From the NCBI GenBank assembly GCA_018222915.1, contig JAAEZI010000008.1, positions 1 through 64,000 of the forward strand: 64,000 nucleotides of DNA, given 5' to 3'. Made by a program: the position numbers and the translations under genes. The stretch is from Algicola sp. GTDB lineage: Bacteria; Bacteroidota; Bacteroidia; Flavobacteriales; Flavobacteriaceae. Positions 1-9,855 of this stretch are shown piece after piece; the stretch's first letter is position 1; every line of letters begins with the position of its first letter. Below the pieces are notes generated by a model. That model searched no databases, was not told the DNA's origin, and saw only the letters and a program-made list of their open reading frames with translations.

Positions 1-41
1 AAAACTGATAGTATTGCCAGACTTAGTAATAGTTTTTTCAT
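1..41 (-). CDS. 5' end of an exported protein, cut by the window edge
   Basis: Reading leftward from an ATG at 41, the 13 complete codons give MKKLLLSLAILSV, a textbook start of a signal peptide (two lysines, then a hydrophobic run), and the frame is open to the window edge. It starts 34 bp after the sulfatase stop codon, in the same direction, so it is probably the next gene of the polysaccharide operon. The family cannot be told from 13 residues. Confidence 0.55.
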   Translation of the reverse strand, partial: MKKLLLSLAILSV

Positions 42-75
42 CTTTTTGAATTTTATTTTTCCAAAGGTTATTAGC

Positions 76-1770
76 TTATAATTTTGTGTCTTTATCAGTT
101 TGTGGGTCATAAGATGTTCCTGAATGTCCACGTAAGCGTTCAAATTGTTTATAAGCACGCTCAACTTTGTCTTTAGGCGCTTGTTCAAATTCTTGGTTGG
201 TGACGTCATACTGTTTTTGCAACGCCATCAAATCTGCTCTCAATTGTGTTTCAATTTCATCATACTCAGGATTATCGATTTGATTATGGATTTCCTTCGG
301 GTCTTCCTCTAAATCATACAACTCCCATGCATCAATATCATCATAAAAATGCATCAATTTATAGCGCTTGGTTCTGATACCATAATGCTTTTTTACCATA
401 TGAAATGCGGGATAGTCATAGTAATGATAATAGACAGCATCCCTAAAATTTTCGTTCTTCTTAGAAGTACTTTCTAGTAATGGTCGTAATGATTTCCCTT
501 GCATATCTTGAGGTATTTCTACCTGAGCATAATCCAAAAACGTTTCGGCAAAATCGAGGTTTTGGGTTAAATCTTCAATCTCGGTTCCTGGTTTTATGGC
601 GTGCGGATATTTCACCAACAACGGCATGGCTAAAGATTCCTCGTACATATAACGTTTATCAAACCAGCCCTTTTCACCTAAATAAAATCCTTGATCTGTC
701 GTATACACTACTATCGTATTTTCAGCTAAACCATTGGCTTCTAAATAATCTAAAACTCTACCAACACCTTCATCTACCGAAACAATAGTCGCCAAATACT
801 CTTGAAGATATCGTTGTCCTTTCCATTCTGCTAGAGCTTTCCCTGACAAATTCGCCTCATGAAATGCATCATTTTTAGCTTGATAAGCTGCATCCCAAGC
901 CGCACGTTGTTCTGGTGTCATTCGCTCAAAATCCGTTTTCCAAGGGTTCCAAGCTAATTCCGGACTTCCTTTCTCTTTCGTCATTTTTAGATCATGTCCT
1001 TCATACATGTCTTTGTAAATGGTTTGTAATTGCTCTTTAGACCCTAAAGAACCATCGTGATTTGTAAAGTAAGTATCCGGTAAGGGGAAATTAATAGAAT
1101 CAAATCTATTGGCATGACGCAATGCTGGCATCCAATTTCTGTGAGGTGCTTTATGCTGTAACATGAGCATAAACGGCTTATCAGAATCTTTGACACTTTT
1201 GAGATAGGAAAGCCCTTCTTCTGTAATGATATCGGTAGCATATCCTTCAATTCTAGTGGTATCAGCACTCTTAGTCTCAGGATTTAAAGAAATAAAATCT
1301 GGATTATAATAATTCCCTTGATCTTGCAAAATATTCCAATAATCAAAGCCTTCTGGGTTACCATGCAAATGCCATTTTCCAATCATAGCCGTTTGATAAC
1401 CTGCTTTTTGGAGTAGCTTCGGAAAGGTTTGCTGACTGCCATCAAAACGATTACCATTCATTCGAAAGCCATTGACATGACTAAATTTCCCTGTTAATAC
1501 AACCGCTCGACTAGGACCGCAAATAGAGTTGGTACAAAAGTTATTTTTGAACAAAGCACCTTCCTTGGCAATCCGGTCGATATTTGGTGTTGGCGCTAGT
1601 TGGCTGATAGGATGACCATAAGCACTAATCGCTTGCTCTGCGTGGTCATCGGCCATGATGTAAATGATATTAGGACGTTTTGTGACGGTTGCCATTTCTG
1701 ATGGCTTTATTTCCTGTTTACATGACAGGAGTACTAAAAGACTTAACCATATAACTATAAAATACCTCAT
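76..1770 (-). CDS. S1-family sulfatase, lipoprotein
   Basis: Formylglycine-dependent sulfatase, 564 aa, removing sulfate esters, most likely from a polysaccharide or oligosaccharide. Cys84 lies in the C-x-P-S-R motif (CGPSR) that is converted to formylglycine, and the metal-binding ADDH motif is at 40-43. The N-terminus ends in LLSC, a lipobox, so the enzyme should sit in the outer or inner membrane facing periplasm or surface. The length is normal for family S1. The start overlaps the upstream esterase stop by one base (TAATG), so the two are translationally coupled. As last complete gene of the glycosidase operon it suggests that the target glycan carries sulfate. The S1 subfamily and substrate cannot be fixed by eye, and the maturing enzyme is not in this window. 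Confidence 0.93.
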   Translation of the reverse strand: MRYFIVIWLSLLVLLSCKQEIKPSEMATVTKRPNIIYIMADDHAEQAISAYGHPISQLAPTPNIDRIAKEGALFKNNFCTNSICGPSRAVVLTGKFSHVNGFRMNGNRFDGSQQTFPKLLQKAGYQTAMIGKWHLHGNPEGFDYWNILQDQGNYYNPDFISLNPETKSADTTRIEGYATDIITEEGLSYLKSVKDSDKPFMLMLQHKAPHRNWMPALRHANRFDSINFPLPDTYFTNHDGSLGSKEQLQTIYKDMYEGHDLKMTKEKGSPELAWNPWKTDFERMTPEQRAAWDAAYQAKNDAFHEANLSGKALAEWKGQRYLQEYLATIVSVDEGVGRVLDYLEANGLAENTIVVYTTDQGFYLGEKGWFDKRYMYEESLAMPLLVKYPHAIKPGTEIEDLTQNLDFAETFLDYAQVEIPQDMQGKSLRPLLESTSKKNENFRDAVYYHYYDYPAFHMVKKHYGIRTKRYKLMHFYDDIDAWELYDLEEDPKEIHNQIDNPEYDEIETQLRADLMALQKQYDVTNQEFEQAPKDKVERAYKQFERLRGHSGTSYDPQTDKDTKL

Positions 1771-2657
1771 TACTTTTTCGTTTTTATTATTCTTGTTTGA
1801 ATGACCTCATCATGAAGCACCGTTCGATCAAAAAACTGAAACACTTTATCCAAGTCCGAAAAAGGAATGGCTGAAATTTCATGTCTGGCTTCCTTTACAA
1901 TATTGAAATAAAAAGCAGTTTCATAAGCCTCTAACTTTTGAGCAATGATCTCTGATCCATCCAAGAATATAAAGCCATCTCTTGTAGGCTCACAATAATG
2001 ATGTGGTGCATTCCCAAATGGCACTAGTTGATCTTTAGTTCCGTGGTAAAGAACAGAAGGCACTGCGTTTTCCTCTGAAATATAACTCGCATCCACTACT
2101 GCACCTGCGCATGAGAATACTCCAGCAAACGAGACATCCTTATAGTCTTCTGCATTGCTTACAAAATACTCGCGTAAAAATACGGCATTCAATATGCCTT
2201 CAGCACCTGCACTGCTTCCGCCAGCAATAATCTTAGCGGTATCAATCTGAAGTGATTCAGCATTCTCTACGATATATTTAGCAGCATCCATATAATCTAT
2301 GGCGGCTTGTTTAAAAGTCTCTAGTTTTTCATCTTTGGTGCAATCACAACCAAACCCTGTCTTTGTTCCTTTTCGCAATAATCTATAAGATATAGATATC
2401 CCAATATAATTCTGTTCTTTCGCTACATACTGAACTAATTTTTCATCATCTATATAATCCCTGCTTCCGACTGAAAAACCTCCGCCATGCATCCACAATA
2501 ACACTGGTAGTCTTTCAGCATTCTTAAGTTTTTTGGGCGTATAGACATCTAACTTCAAGGTGTCATTTCCTTTTATAGCATAGGTGTAGGTTGCTTTTTC
2601 CTGTGACCATAAAAAGGAAGTCATCATAAACGTTATCACTATTAAAATTCGTTTCAT
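1770..2657 (-). CDS. Exported alpha/beta-hydrolase esterase (carboxylesterase-like)
   Basis: Serine esterase, 295 aa, with a signal peptide (hydrophobic stretch ending SFLWSQ). The oxyanion-hole motif HGGG is at 57-60 and the nucleophile Ser149 sits in GGSSAG (G-x-S-x-G). A late Asp (in HGTKDQ) and His (in ARHEIS) complete a plausible triad. This is the hormone-sensitive-lipase/BD-FAE type of fold seen in carbohydrate esterases that take acetyl or feruloyl groups off glycans. It starts directly after the GH2 stop codon and shares one base with the sulfatase start. The context suggests it removes ester decorations before glycosidase attack; the acyl group is unknown. Confidence 0.85.
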   Translation of the reverse strand: MKRILIVITFMMTSFLWSQEKATYTYAIKGNDTLKLDVYTPKKLKNAERLPVLLWMHGGGFSVGSRDYIDDEKLVQYVAKEQNYIGISISYRLLRKGTKTGFGCDCTKDEKLETFKQAAIDYMDAAKYIVENAESLQIDTAKIIAGGSSAGAEGILNAVFLREYFVSNAEDYKDVSFAGVFSCAGAVVDASYISEENAVPSVLYHGTKDQLVPFGNAPHHYCEPTRDGFIFLDGSEIIAQKLEAYETAFYFNIVKEARHEISAIPFSDLDKVFQFFDRTVLHDEVIQTRIIKTKK

Positions 2658-5252
2658 CTAATTTATTTTTTCTATTAAAATACCACTCAATACTGGCTGT
2701 CCTACAATTGGATTTAAGGATATCGTGAGTCCTTCGTCATCGTTAACTCGTATATTTGACGTAAGTGTGACGCCATACTTTTCTGGATATGCTCTTGCCA
2801 AATTGAATTGTTCTTCAACGATGCTATCGTTCAGTAGCACATTAAAAATACGTTGCGTTTTGGTATGGTCTACTTCAACTTTCGATAAATTATAAATATT
2901 TTCAGTGGGTTTTATTTTTGGTTCCACAAAGAACAATGACGCCTTATAATAGCCAGTTGGTAGATCTACCTTATAACGAGTCACGCCTTCTAACATGGTT
3001 TGAAACAACGGTTCCGAAGTTGTATTTTTAATATTATGCGGAATTCCTTGATTTTTGGTTTTAGTCATTCCAAAAGGTGTTCCGTTTTCATAACCAAACC
3101 ATCCCTTTTCATAAGCTTGATCTGGAACAAAAGTGGTTTGACGTTCTAAATCTTTAAAATAAAAATGAGCACCCACATTAATACCCAATTGCTTGAAGTC
3201 TTTAAAATGTAATTGCTCCAATCTTGAAATCTCTAGACTTTTTTCAACGGAATAAACGTCACTTTCAACATGTAAGATATTCTTACCATTCACAAAAGGA
3301 ACATCTACTTCTGATACGCCATTGTTGAACACTACTTTTTCTAATAACTGTCCGTTAAGGAAGACCTGCGCTTCATTTAAATTAGATATCATTTTAACAG
3401 GGAAACTATCGTTTCCTAATAAAGTCATACCATTTAAATGATTTACTGCGAGGTGTATAAATTTCTCATCTTTTACTAAAACCGATTTGTACCAATAATA
3501 GATATCTTTGGGTGTGCGATCATAGCGAACCAATCCTTTTTGATTGACATGCGGAATCGCATCACCACGAAATTCAGAACCAAAATCGGCAAAGTTCCAA
3601 GCGGTCATACCAGTCATAAATGGTCGATCTGTAATCTGTTGATAATACGATTGATGTAATTTGAACTGATAATCCGTTGAAAAATCAAAATTTTTCGGAG
3701 TTCTGGTAAAAATTCGAACATCTGCTCCTGGACCATATTCCGACAACAATAAAGATCTCTTTGGAAAACGTTTATGTTGATCGTCTAGAAATGTTCCTAA
3801 ATCTGAAATTTCAGCATCATACCAACCAAAATAAAGGTTCCAACCGAGTAGCATTGGAAGATCTGCAATACCCGTTTCATTATAAACCTCATTTAAATGA
3901 CAAGCCATGACTGTGATATGGTTAGGTGCTAATTGCCGAGTTACATCCTCTAATTGGTTCGCTAGTTCTAATGTAGAAGCTTTTAATTTGGCCTTAGATG
4001 CTTCAGAAGACTTGCCAAATGCCATCCTTAGGAAAATCTCGTTCATATAGCCAAACATGATTACAGAAGGATAATTATAATATTGTTTGATATGCTCTTT
4101 TTGCATGGTCATACAGGTTTCAAAAAAAGCCTCAGAGTCTGTTACCTTATTTACGATTGGAATCTCAGTCCATACGATAATACCAAGTTTATCACACAAA
4201 TCATAAAGTTCTCGAGCATGCGGATAATGAGCGAATCTTATAATATTGGCACCCATATTCTTAATGAGTTCCATATCCTTTTCTTGAAGTGTAGTTGGTA
4301 CAGCGTTAGCATAACCTTGAAAGTCTTGATGTCTATTAACACCTATTAATTTGATAGATTTTCCATTTAAAAAGAAGCCTTTTTCAGGATCAACAGAAGC
4401 CCAACGGAATCCAATATTGGTTGATTTCACATCTAAAACATGTCCGTCTTCTGTGGTAAGTGTTAATTCTAATTGGTACAAATTTGGTGTTTCTGGAGAC
4501 CAAAGTTTCGGATTTTCAATTTGCGGTAATTTTACTTTGAAAGTGGTTGTTTCCTCAGCAGGCAATTCAAGAGTTTCTGTTCTCGATGTAACAACATCTC
4601 CTTTGTGATCTAATAAGACGAGGTTTAAATTTGTTGGAGTATGGACTAATGCTACATTTTTCAAAATAGCATCCACTTCAATGCTCGCGCTTTTATCAGA
4701 TACTTCCAGATAATTGACATAGAAACCTTCAGAAGCATCATCATCCAAGCTAAAATGCTGTTTTGGTAAAGCTATTAATTCGACATCGCGATATATCCCA
4801 CCATAGAAGGTGAAATCGGCATCCAATGGCGGAATATCTAGATTATGAGAATTATCTACCGTCACTTCAATCAAATTGTAACTACCAAATTTCAAAAAGT
4901 TGGTAACCTCAAAATTAAATGCGGTATAGCCACCTTTATGATTACCTACTATCTGTCCGTTAACACGAACTGTCGCTTCTTGATTGACTGCATTGAATTT
5001 TAGATAATGCACATGATTTTTCTGCTCATCCTGAATGAAAATTATTTTTTTGTAGTACCCTAAGCCACGACGATAACCCGGTTGATCATCAAATGCATCC
5101 GTCTTATTCCAAGTATGAGGAATATTTACGGACTCCCAAGTATTTGTATCTTCGGAATATTGCCAACCAGAATTAATGGTTTTTTGCTGTGCGAAAATTT
5201 GAAGAGAAAAAGCCACACAGACAAACAAGGAAAGACCAATCAATTTATTCAT
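2658..5252 (-). CDS. Glycoside hydrolase family 2 enzyme with C-terminal malectin-like domain
   Basis: GH2 exo-enzyme (beta-galactosidase, glucuronidase or mannosidase type). I chose the ATG at 5252 because it gives a standard signal peptide (MNKLIGLSLF...FAQ); an ATG four codons upstream is also in frame (numbering below counts from that one). Order: jelly-roll sugar-binding domain (about 30-165), immunoglobulin-like domain (170-285), TIM barrel (290-590) with acid/base Glu409 in MNE and nucleophile Glu509 in LLSEYG, then beta domains. The last 170 or so residues (INVGA, a segment reading FVPDQAYEKGWFGYENG, then FNVLLND) look like malectin/CBM57, a carbohydrate-binding module. It may clip a side sugar from the glucan backbone. 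Substrate specificity cannot be read from the motifs. Confidence 0.92.
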   Translation of the reverse strand: MNKLIGLSLFVCVAFSLQIFAQQKTINSGWQYSEDTNTWESVNIPHTWNKTDAFDDQPGYRRGLGYYKKIIFIQDEQKNHVHYLKFNAVNQEATVRVNGQIVGNHKGGYTAFNFEVTNFLKFGSYNLIEVTVDNSHNLDIPPLDADFTFYGGIYRDVELIALPKQHFSLDDDASEGFYVNYLEVSDKSASIEVDAILKNVALVHTPTNLNLVLLDHKGDVVTSRTETLELPAEETTTFKVKLPQIENPKLWSPETPNLYQLELTLTTEDGHVLDVKSTNIGFRWASVDPEKGFFLNGKSIKLIGVNRHQDFQGYANAVPTTLQEKDMELIKNMGANIIRFAHYPHARELYDLCDKLGIIVWTEIPIVNKVTDSEAFFETCMTMQKEHIKQYYNYPSVIMFGYMNEIFLRMAFGKSSEASKAKLKASTLELANQLEDVTRQLAPNHITVMACHLNEVYNETGIADLPMLLGWNLYFGWYDAEISDLGTFLDDQHKRFPKRSLLLSEYGPGADVRIFTRTPKNFDFSTDYQFKLHQSYYQQITDRPFMTGMTAWNFADFGSEFRGDAIPHVNQKGLVRYDRTPKDIYYWYKSVLVKDEKFIHLAVNHLNGMTLLGNDSFPVKMISNLNEAQVFLNGQLLEKVVFNNGVSEVDVPFVNGKNILHVESDVYSVEKSLEISRLEQLHFKDFKQLGINVGAHFYFKDLERQTTFVPDQAYEKGWFGYENGTPFGMTKTKNQGIPHNIKNTTSEPLFQTMLEGVTRYKVDLPTGYYKASLFFVEPKIKPTENIYNLSKVEVDHTKTQRIFNVLLNDSIVEEQFNLARAYPEKYGVTLTSNIRVNDDEGLTISLNPIVGQPVLSGILIEKIN

Positions 5253-5273
5253 CACGTGTGGCATAGTTAGCTA

Positions 5274-7499
5274 TTAATCTTTTAAGGTAAAGGTGTTTTC
5301 AAACTTAAAATCAGAACTTGGTGTAATGGCTATCTCAAAAACACCTGGTTCAACACCATATATCATTTTATGATTATAGAATTTTAAATCGGCAGCAGAA
5401 ATCGTAAAGACAACGTCCTTAGTTTCGCCCTTTTTCAAAAATATTTTCTGAAACCCTTTTAATTCTTTCACAGGTCTAGTAACACTAGCCACTTTATCGT
5501 GAATGTACAATTGTACAACTTCATAGCCATCGTAATTACCCGAATTAGTAACATTGACAGAAGCGGTTAACGTTTCTGAAAAACCGATACTTTCTGAAGA
5601 TAATTCTAAATCTGAATACTCAAAACTGGTATAACTCAAACCGTGACCAAAATAAAACAATGGTGTGTTCGGTACATCAATATAGTTACTTTTATAATCT
5701 TCCTTTGGATTGGATTCAGGAATGGGCCTTCCCGTATTCTTCATGTTGTAATAAATAGGTACTTGACCTACATTTCGAGGAAAAGTCACGGTTAATTTCC
5801 CTGATGGATTATAAGCTCCAAATAACACATCAGCCGTTCCTGCACCTCCCATAGTCCCTGGAAACCAGACTTCGAGTATAGCATCCACTAAAGCAACTTC
5901 AGAAGAAAGGTTTAAAGGGCGACCATTCATTAAAACTAGAGTGATTTTTTTATTAGGGTTTGCCTCCCGTATTTTAGCAATTAATTCAGGTTGCACACCA
6001 GGAATTTTTAAACTGGTTCTTGAAGCAGCTTCACCACTCATGTGGTGTCCTTCACCCATCACCAATACAATTGCGTCTGCTTTTTTTGAGACAGAAATAG
6101 CTTCAGCAAATTCAGAATCGCCAGTATCAAGAATATCACAGCCTTTTGCATACAATATTTGTTCAGGTTTCAAATATTCTGAAATACCTTCAAAAACGCT
6201 CACCGCTTTTCCATTTCGATCGCCTTTAGCAGCCCAATTACCTATGATGTCATATTCATCTTTCACCAATGGCCCAATAAATGCAATGCTTTTCGTATTT
6301 TTTGACAGAGGTAATGCTTGTTGCTTATTTTGTAGCAGTACCGAGGAGGCTGCCGCTAGTTCTCTTGCTTTTTGTAAAAATTCAGGTTTGTATTTAGTAG
6401 TGTTTTCACGTTCCTTATTAATATAGCGATAGGGATCATCAAATAATCCTAACTTAAATTTGGCTAATAATATACGTCGGCAAGCATCGTTTATGTAGGC
6501 TTCAGAGACCTTTTCTTCTTCAACTAATTGTTCAAGGTGCAATCGATAGACATGACCCATCATATCCATATCCACACCTGCATTTATCCCTAATCTGGCT
6601 GCATCAATACTATCCTTAGCAAAGCCGTGTGGTATCATTTCATTGATTGAGGTATAATCGGAAACAACAAAGCCTTCAAAACCCCATTCTCCTCTTAGGA
6701 TATCACGAAGGGTAAATTGATTGCCTGATGTAGGTATACCATTAAGTTCATTGAAAGCCGACATAAAGGTTTCAACACCTGCATCAACCGTCGCTTTAAA
6801 TGGAGGCAAATAGACATTTCGCAATTCACCTTCACCCATATTGACTGTATGATAGTCACGTCCGGCTTGAGGCGCTCCGTAAGCGACATAATGTTTCGCA
6901 CAAGCCAATATGGTATTTGGTTGTGATAAGTCTTCACCTTGGAAACCTTTAACATAGGCTTTAGCGATCTCACTTCCTAAATACACATCCTCACCAGCAC
7001 CTTCGGAAATTCGTCCCCAACGTGGTTCTCTTGAAATATCCACCATAGGAGCAAACTTCCAATGAATGCCTTCTGCGGAGGCTTCTTCAGCAGCAATACG
7101 AGCGCTTTCCTCAATCATTTTCAAATCCCAACTAGCCGATAACCCTAGGTTAATGGGGAAAATGGTTCGGTGGCCGTGAATCACATCATAACCAAACAAT
7201 AATGGAATTCCTAAACGTGACTCTTCCATAGCCAGTTTTTGTAAATCGCGAGTGCCTTTAACCGACATCGCATTTAACATAGCACCCATATGGCCTTCAC
7301 GGATATATTTATCGTTATCTGTACCAATAATAGGACCTGTTTGATCCCAATGACCACTATACATCACTGTTTGCCCTATTTTTTCTTGAAGGGTCATAAG
7401 GTTCATTAGAGAATCTACCTTGGCTTCATAGTTTTGTGCAAAGCCAGATACTGTGACTAAAGCAAAACTGATATAAAAAAATACTGATCTAGTTTTCAC
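5274..7499 (-). CDS. GH3 beta-glucosidase (BglX-like), exported
   Basis: Family GH3 exo-beta-glucosidase, 741 aa, with a signal peptide ending at SGFAQ and no lipobox, so probably periplasmic. The catalytic nucleophile is Asp281 in FVVSDY. The substrate-binding KHYVAYGAP and GRDY are near 202-216. The likely acid/base Glu lies in the GEGHHMSGE segment of the second domain, near residue 500. A C-terminal fibronectin-III-like domain (SVNVTNSGNYDGYEVVQLYI) completes the usual three-part layout. It is a tandem paralogue of the next gene upstream, 11 bp away. With GH144 endo-enzymes in the same operon, a role in cutting beta-1,2-gluco-oligosaccharides is reasonable: a GH3 of this kind pairs with GH144 in Bacteroides thetaiotaomicron. 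Confidence 0.95.
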   Translation of the reverse strand: MKTRSVFFYISFALVTVSGFAQNYEAKVDSLMNLMTLQEKIGQTVMYSGHWDQTGPIIGTDNDKYIREGHMGAMLNAMSVKGTRDLQKLAMEESRLGIPLLFGYDVIHGHRTIFPINLGLSASWDLKMIEESARIAAEEASAEGIHWKFAPMVDISREPRWGRISEGAGEDVYLGSEIAKAYVKGFQGEDLSQPNTILACAKHYVAYGAPQAGRDYHTVNMGEGELRNVYLPPFKATVDAGVETFMSAFNELNGIPTSGNQFTLRDILRGEWGFEGFVVSDYTSINEMIPHGFAKDSIDAARLGINAGVDMDMMGHVYRLHLEQLVEEEKVSEAYINDACRRILLAKFKLGLFDDPYRYINKERENTTKYKPEFLQKARELAAASSVLLQNKQQALPLSKNTKSIAFIGPLVKDEYDIIGNWAAKGDRNGKAVSVFEGISEYLKPEQILYAKGCDILDTGDSEFAEAISVSKKADAIVLVMGEGHHMSGEAASRTSLKIPGVQPELIAKIREANPNKKITLVLMNGRPLNLSSEVALVDAILEVWFPGTMGGAGTADVLFGAYNPSGKLTVTFPRNVGQVPIYYNMKNTGRPIPESNPKEDYKSNYIDVPNTPLFYFGHGLSYTSFEYSDLELSSESIGFSETLTASVNVTNSGNYDGYEVVQLYIHDKVASVTRPVKELKGFQKIFLKKGETKDVVFTISAADLKFYNHKMIYGVEPGVFEIAITPSSDFKFENTFTLKD

Positions 7500-7510
7500 G
7501 TCACTAATTA

Positions 7511-9769
7511 TTATTTGCTCAATTTAAACTCCTTAGTCAATGGCGCATTAGAATCTGATCCTACAAACACTTGAAATGTTCCTGGTTCAGCAACAAAATC
7601 TAGGCTTGAATTATAAAACTTTAAATCTTCAGTTGTCAATTTGAAATCAATGGTTTTTGTTTCTCCTTTTTTGATGTCAACTTTTTGAAATCCCTTAAGT
7701 TCACGCACAGGTCTCGTAACCGAGCCCACTAGGTCTCTTATATATAATTGCACGACTTCTTTCCCATCATAGTTTCCAGAGTTCGTGACATCCACAGACA
7801 CCTTAATTTCGCCATCCATGTTCATATTAGTAGTGCTCAATGTAAGATTACTATAGTCAAAAGTCGTATAGCTCAAGCCATAGCCAAATGGGTATAGAGG
7901 CTCGTTCCTGACATCTAAATAGTTACTTTTAAATTTTTCAAATTTCCCTTCAGAATTACCAATGGGTCGCCCTGTATTTTTATGATTATAGAAGATTGGA
8001 ACTTGTCCGACATTTCTAGGAAATGTGGCCGTTAATTTTCCTGATGGGTTGACATCTCCAAACAGGACATCTGAAATGGCTAAACCTGCTTCACTCCCTG
8101 GGAACCAAACATTTAAAATCGCTGGCACGTTTTCGTTTTCTTCAACCAACACTAAGGGTCTACCAGTAAATAACACTAAAACTACAGGCTTGCCTGTTTT
8201 GAGCAAGGCATTTAATAAATCCTTTTGAACTTGAGGAATGCCAAGGTCTGTACGACTACTACTTTCTCCACTGAATTCTGCAGACTCTCCAATAGCCGCT
8301 AAAATGACATCGGATTTTTTCGCAATCGCTAAAGCCTCATCCAATAGTTGTTGGTCGCTTCTACCATCGCGTGGAATATCTTTACCAAACATGGTCGCAC
8401 GTTTTTCCAATTCTAAATCATAATCCAAATTACTCCCTTTGGCATATAATATATTAGCTTTTTCACCAACTACTTGCTTTAAGCCATCCAAGAAGGAATT
8501 CGACTTTTCTTGATCTGTCGCCACACTCCAAGTACCAGCCATATTCACACTTGTGTTCGCTAAAGGACCTACTAAAGCAATAGTTCCTGATTTTTTTAGT
8601 GGTAACAACTGTTCTTCATTTTTTAACAAAACCATAGATTCAGCAGCTACTTTTCGAGCGAATGCTTTATGTTCTGGTGTAAATACCTCAGATTCTGCTC
8701 TATTTTCATCACAATATCGATAAGGATCTTCAAAAAGACCCAATTGATATTTCGCAGTTAAAATGCGTTTCACAGCGGTATCAATAGCATCCATAGTAAT
8801 GGTACCATCCTCCAGAGATTTTTTCAAGGTGGTTAAAAGTCCTTCACCAACCATATCCATATCCACACCAGCATTTAATGCCATGGCAGATACTTGCTGA
8901 AGATCACCCATACCATGAGCCATCATTTCATTAATGCCCGTATAATCGGTAACAACAAAGCCATCAAAGCCCCAATCTTCTCTCAGAAGATCTGTTAGCA
9001 ACCATTTGTTTCCAGTAGCTGGAATACCATCAATTTCATTGAACGATGCCATGACTGATCCGACGCCTTCATCCACGGCTGCTTTATAAGGCGCTAAATA
9101 TTCGTTATACATTCGGATACGACTCATATCTACCGTATTGTAGTCTCTACCTGCTTCTGGAGCTCCATAAAGTGCAAAATGCTTTACACAAGACATCAAA
9201 GTGTTATTTGCTGATAAGTCATCTTGCTGATAACCTCTTACCATGGCTCTTGATATTTGACTTCCGAGATAAGGATCTTCACCATTGCCTTCAGAGACAC
9301 GACCCCAACGTGGATCTCTTGAAATATCGACCATTGGAGAAAAGGTCCAGTTAATCCCATCAGCACTAGCTTCAATTGCAGCTATGCGCGCTGTTTTTTC
9401 AATCATCTCCATATCCCATGAAGACGACAATCCTAAGGGAATCGGAAAGGTGGATTTATAACCGTGAATCACATCCATACCAAAAATCAATGGAATTCCT
9501 AACCGACTTTTTTCAACGGCTATCTTTTGAACAGCTTTTATTTTAGCCACTGTTTTAATATTGAAAAGCCCTCCAACTTTCCCTTCTTCAATCTTTTTTG
9601 CAATATCAGAACTTTGTGCTTGTCCTGTCGTAATATCTCCTGATGAAGGTAAATTGAGTTGCCCTAATTTTTCCTCCAATGTCATTAAGTCTAAAATGGA
9701 ATCTACTTGTTTCGCATAGGAATTTGAAGTTGATGATTTAGACGTTTTTTTAGTTTCCGAAACAGACAT
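7511..9769 (-). CDS. GH3 beta-glucosidase, signal peptide cut off by an in-frame stop
   Basis: Second GH3 enzyme, 752 aa as an intact open frame. Nucleophile Asp in FVVTDY, binding motif KHFALYGAPEAGRDY, acid/base region GESAEFSGESSSR, and a C-terminal fibronectin-III-like domain are all present, so the mature enzyme looks functional. This frame begins MSVSETKK and has no export signal. However, the same frame continues upstream through one TAA stop (9779-9781) into a perfect lipoprotein signal peptide starting at 9847. If the stop is real, any product is cytoplasmic or poorly translated; if it is a base-call error, the gene is an ordinary 778-codon lipoprotein (7511-9847). It otherwise matches its paralogue closely. 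Confidence 0.9.
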   Translation of the reverse strand: MSVSETKKTSKSSTSNSYAKQVDSILDLMTLEEKLGQLNLPSSGDITTGQAQSSDIAKKIEEGKVGGLFNIKTVAKIKAVQKIAVEKSRLGIPLIFGMDVIHGYKSTFPIPLGLSSSWDMEMIEKTARIAAIEASADGINWTFSPMVDISRDPRWGRVSEGNGEDPYLGSQISRAMVRGYQQDDLSANNTLMSCVKHFALYGAPEAGRDYNTVDMSRIRMYNEYLAPYKAAVDEGVGSVMASFNEIDGIPATGNKWLLTDLLREDWGFDGFVVTDYTGINEMMAHGMGDLQQVSAMALNAGVDMDMVGEGLLTTLKKSLEDGTITMDAIDTAVKRILTAKYQLGLFEDPYRYCDENRAESEVFTPEHKAFARKVAAESMVLLKNEEQLLPLKKSGTIALVGPLANTSVNMAGTWSVATDQEKSNSFLDGLKQVVGEKANILYAKGSNLDYDLELEKRATMFGKDIPRDGRSDQQLLDEALAIAKKSDVILAAIGESAEFSGESSSRTDLGIPQVQKDLLNALLKTGKPVVLVLFTGRPLVLVEENENVPAILNVWFPGSEAGLAISDVLFGDVNPSGKLTATFPRNVGQVPIFYNHKNTGRPIGNSEGKFEKFKSNYLDVRNEPLYPFGYGLSYTTFDYSNLTLSTTNMNMDGEIKVSVDVTNSGNYDGKEVVQLYIRDLVGSVTRPVRELKGFQKVDIKKGETKTIDFKLTTEDLKFYNSSLDFVAEPGTFQVFVGSDSNAPLTKEFKLSK

Positions 9770-9778
9770 CTCTTCTTT

Positions 9779-9847
9779 TTAGTCAGAATTGCAAGACATC
9801 ATGATTAGCGTAACAACTATTAATATTGGTATGGTTAGTTTTCTCAT
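9779..9847 (-). other. Detached lipoprotein signal peptide of the downstream GH3
   Basis: An ATG at 9847, 8 bp after the esterase stop, opens MRKLTIPILIVVTLIMMSCNSD and then hits TAA at 9781-9779. This is a complete Bacteroidota lipoprotein signal with Cys at position 19. Codons after the stop (K-E-E-M-S-V) run on in the same frame into the GH3 protein, so a single substitution (for example CAA or AAA to TAA) explains the break. The spacing from the previous gene fits the original start codon of the GH3 gene. Confidence 0.8.
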
Positions 9848-9855
9848 TTTAAATG

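Noticed and set aside
6695-6973. 92-codon minus-strand frame inside the first GH3 gene, and similar out-of-phase frames elsewhere
   Set aside because: They overlap strongly recognised genes in another frame and show no motif, signal peptide or spacing of their own.
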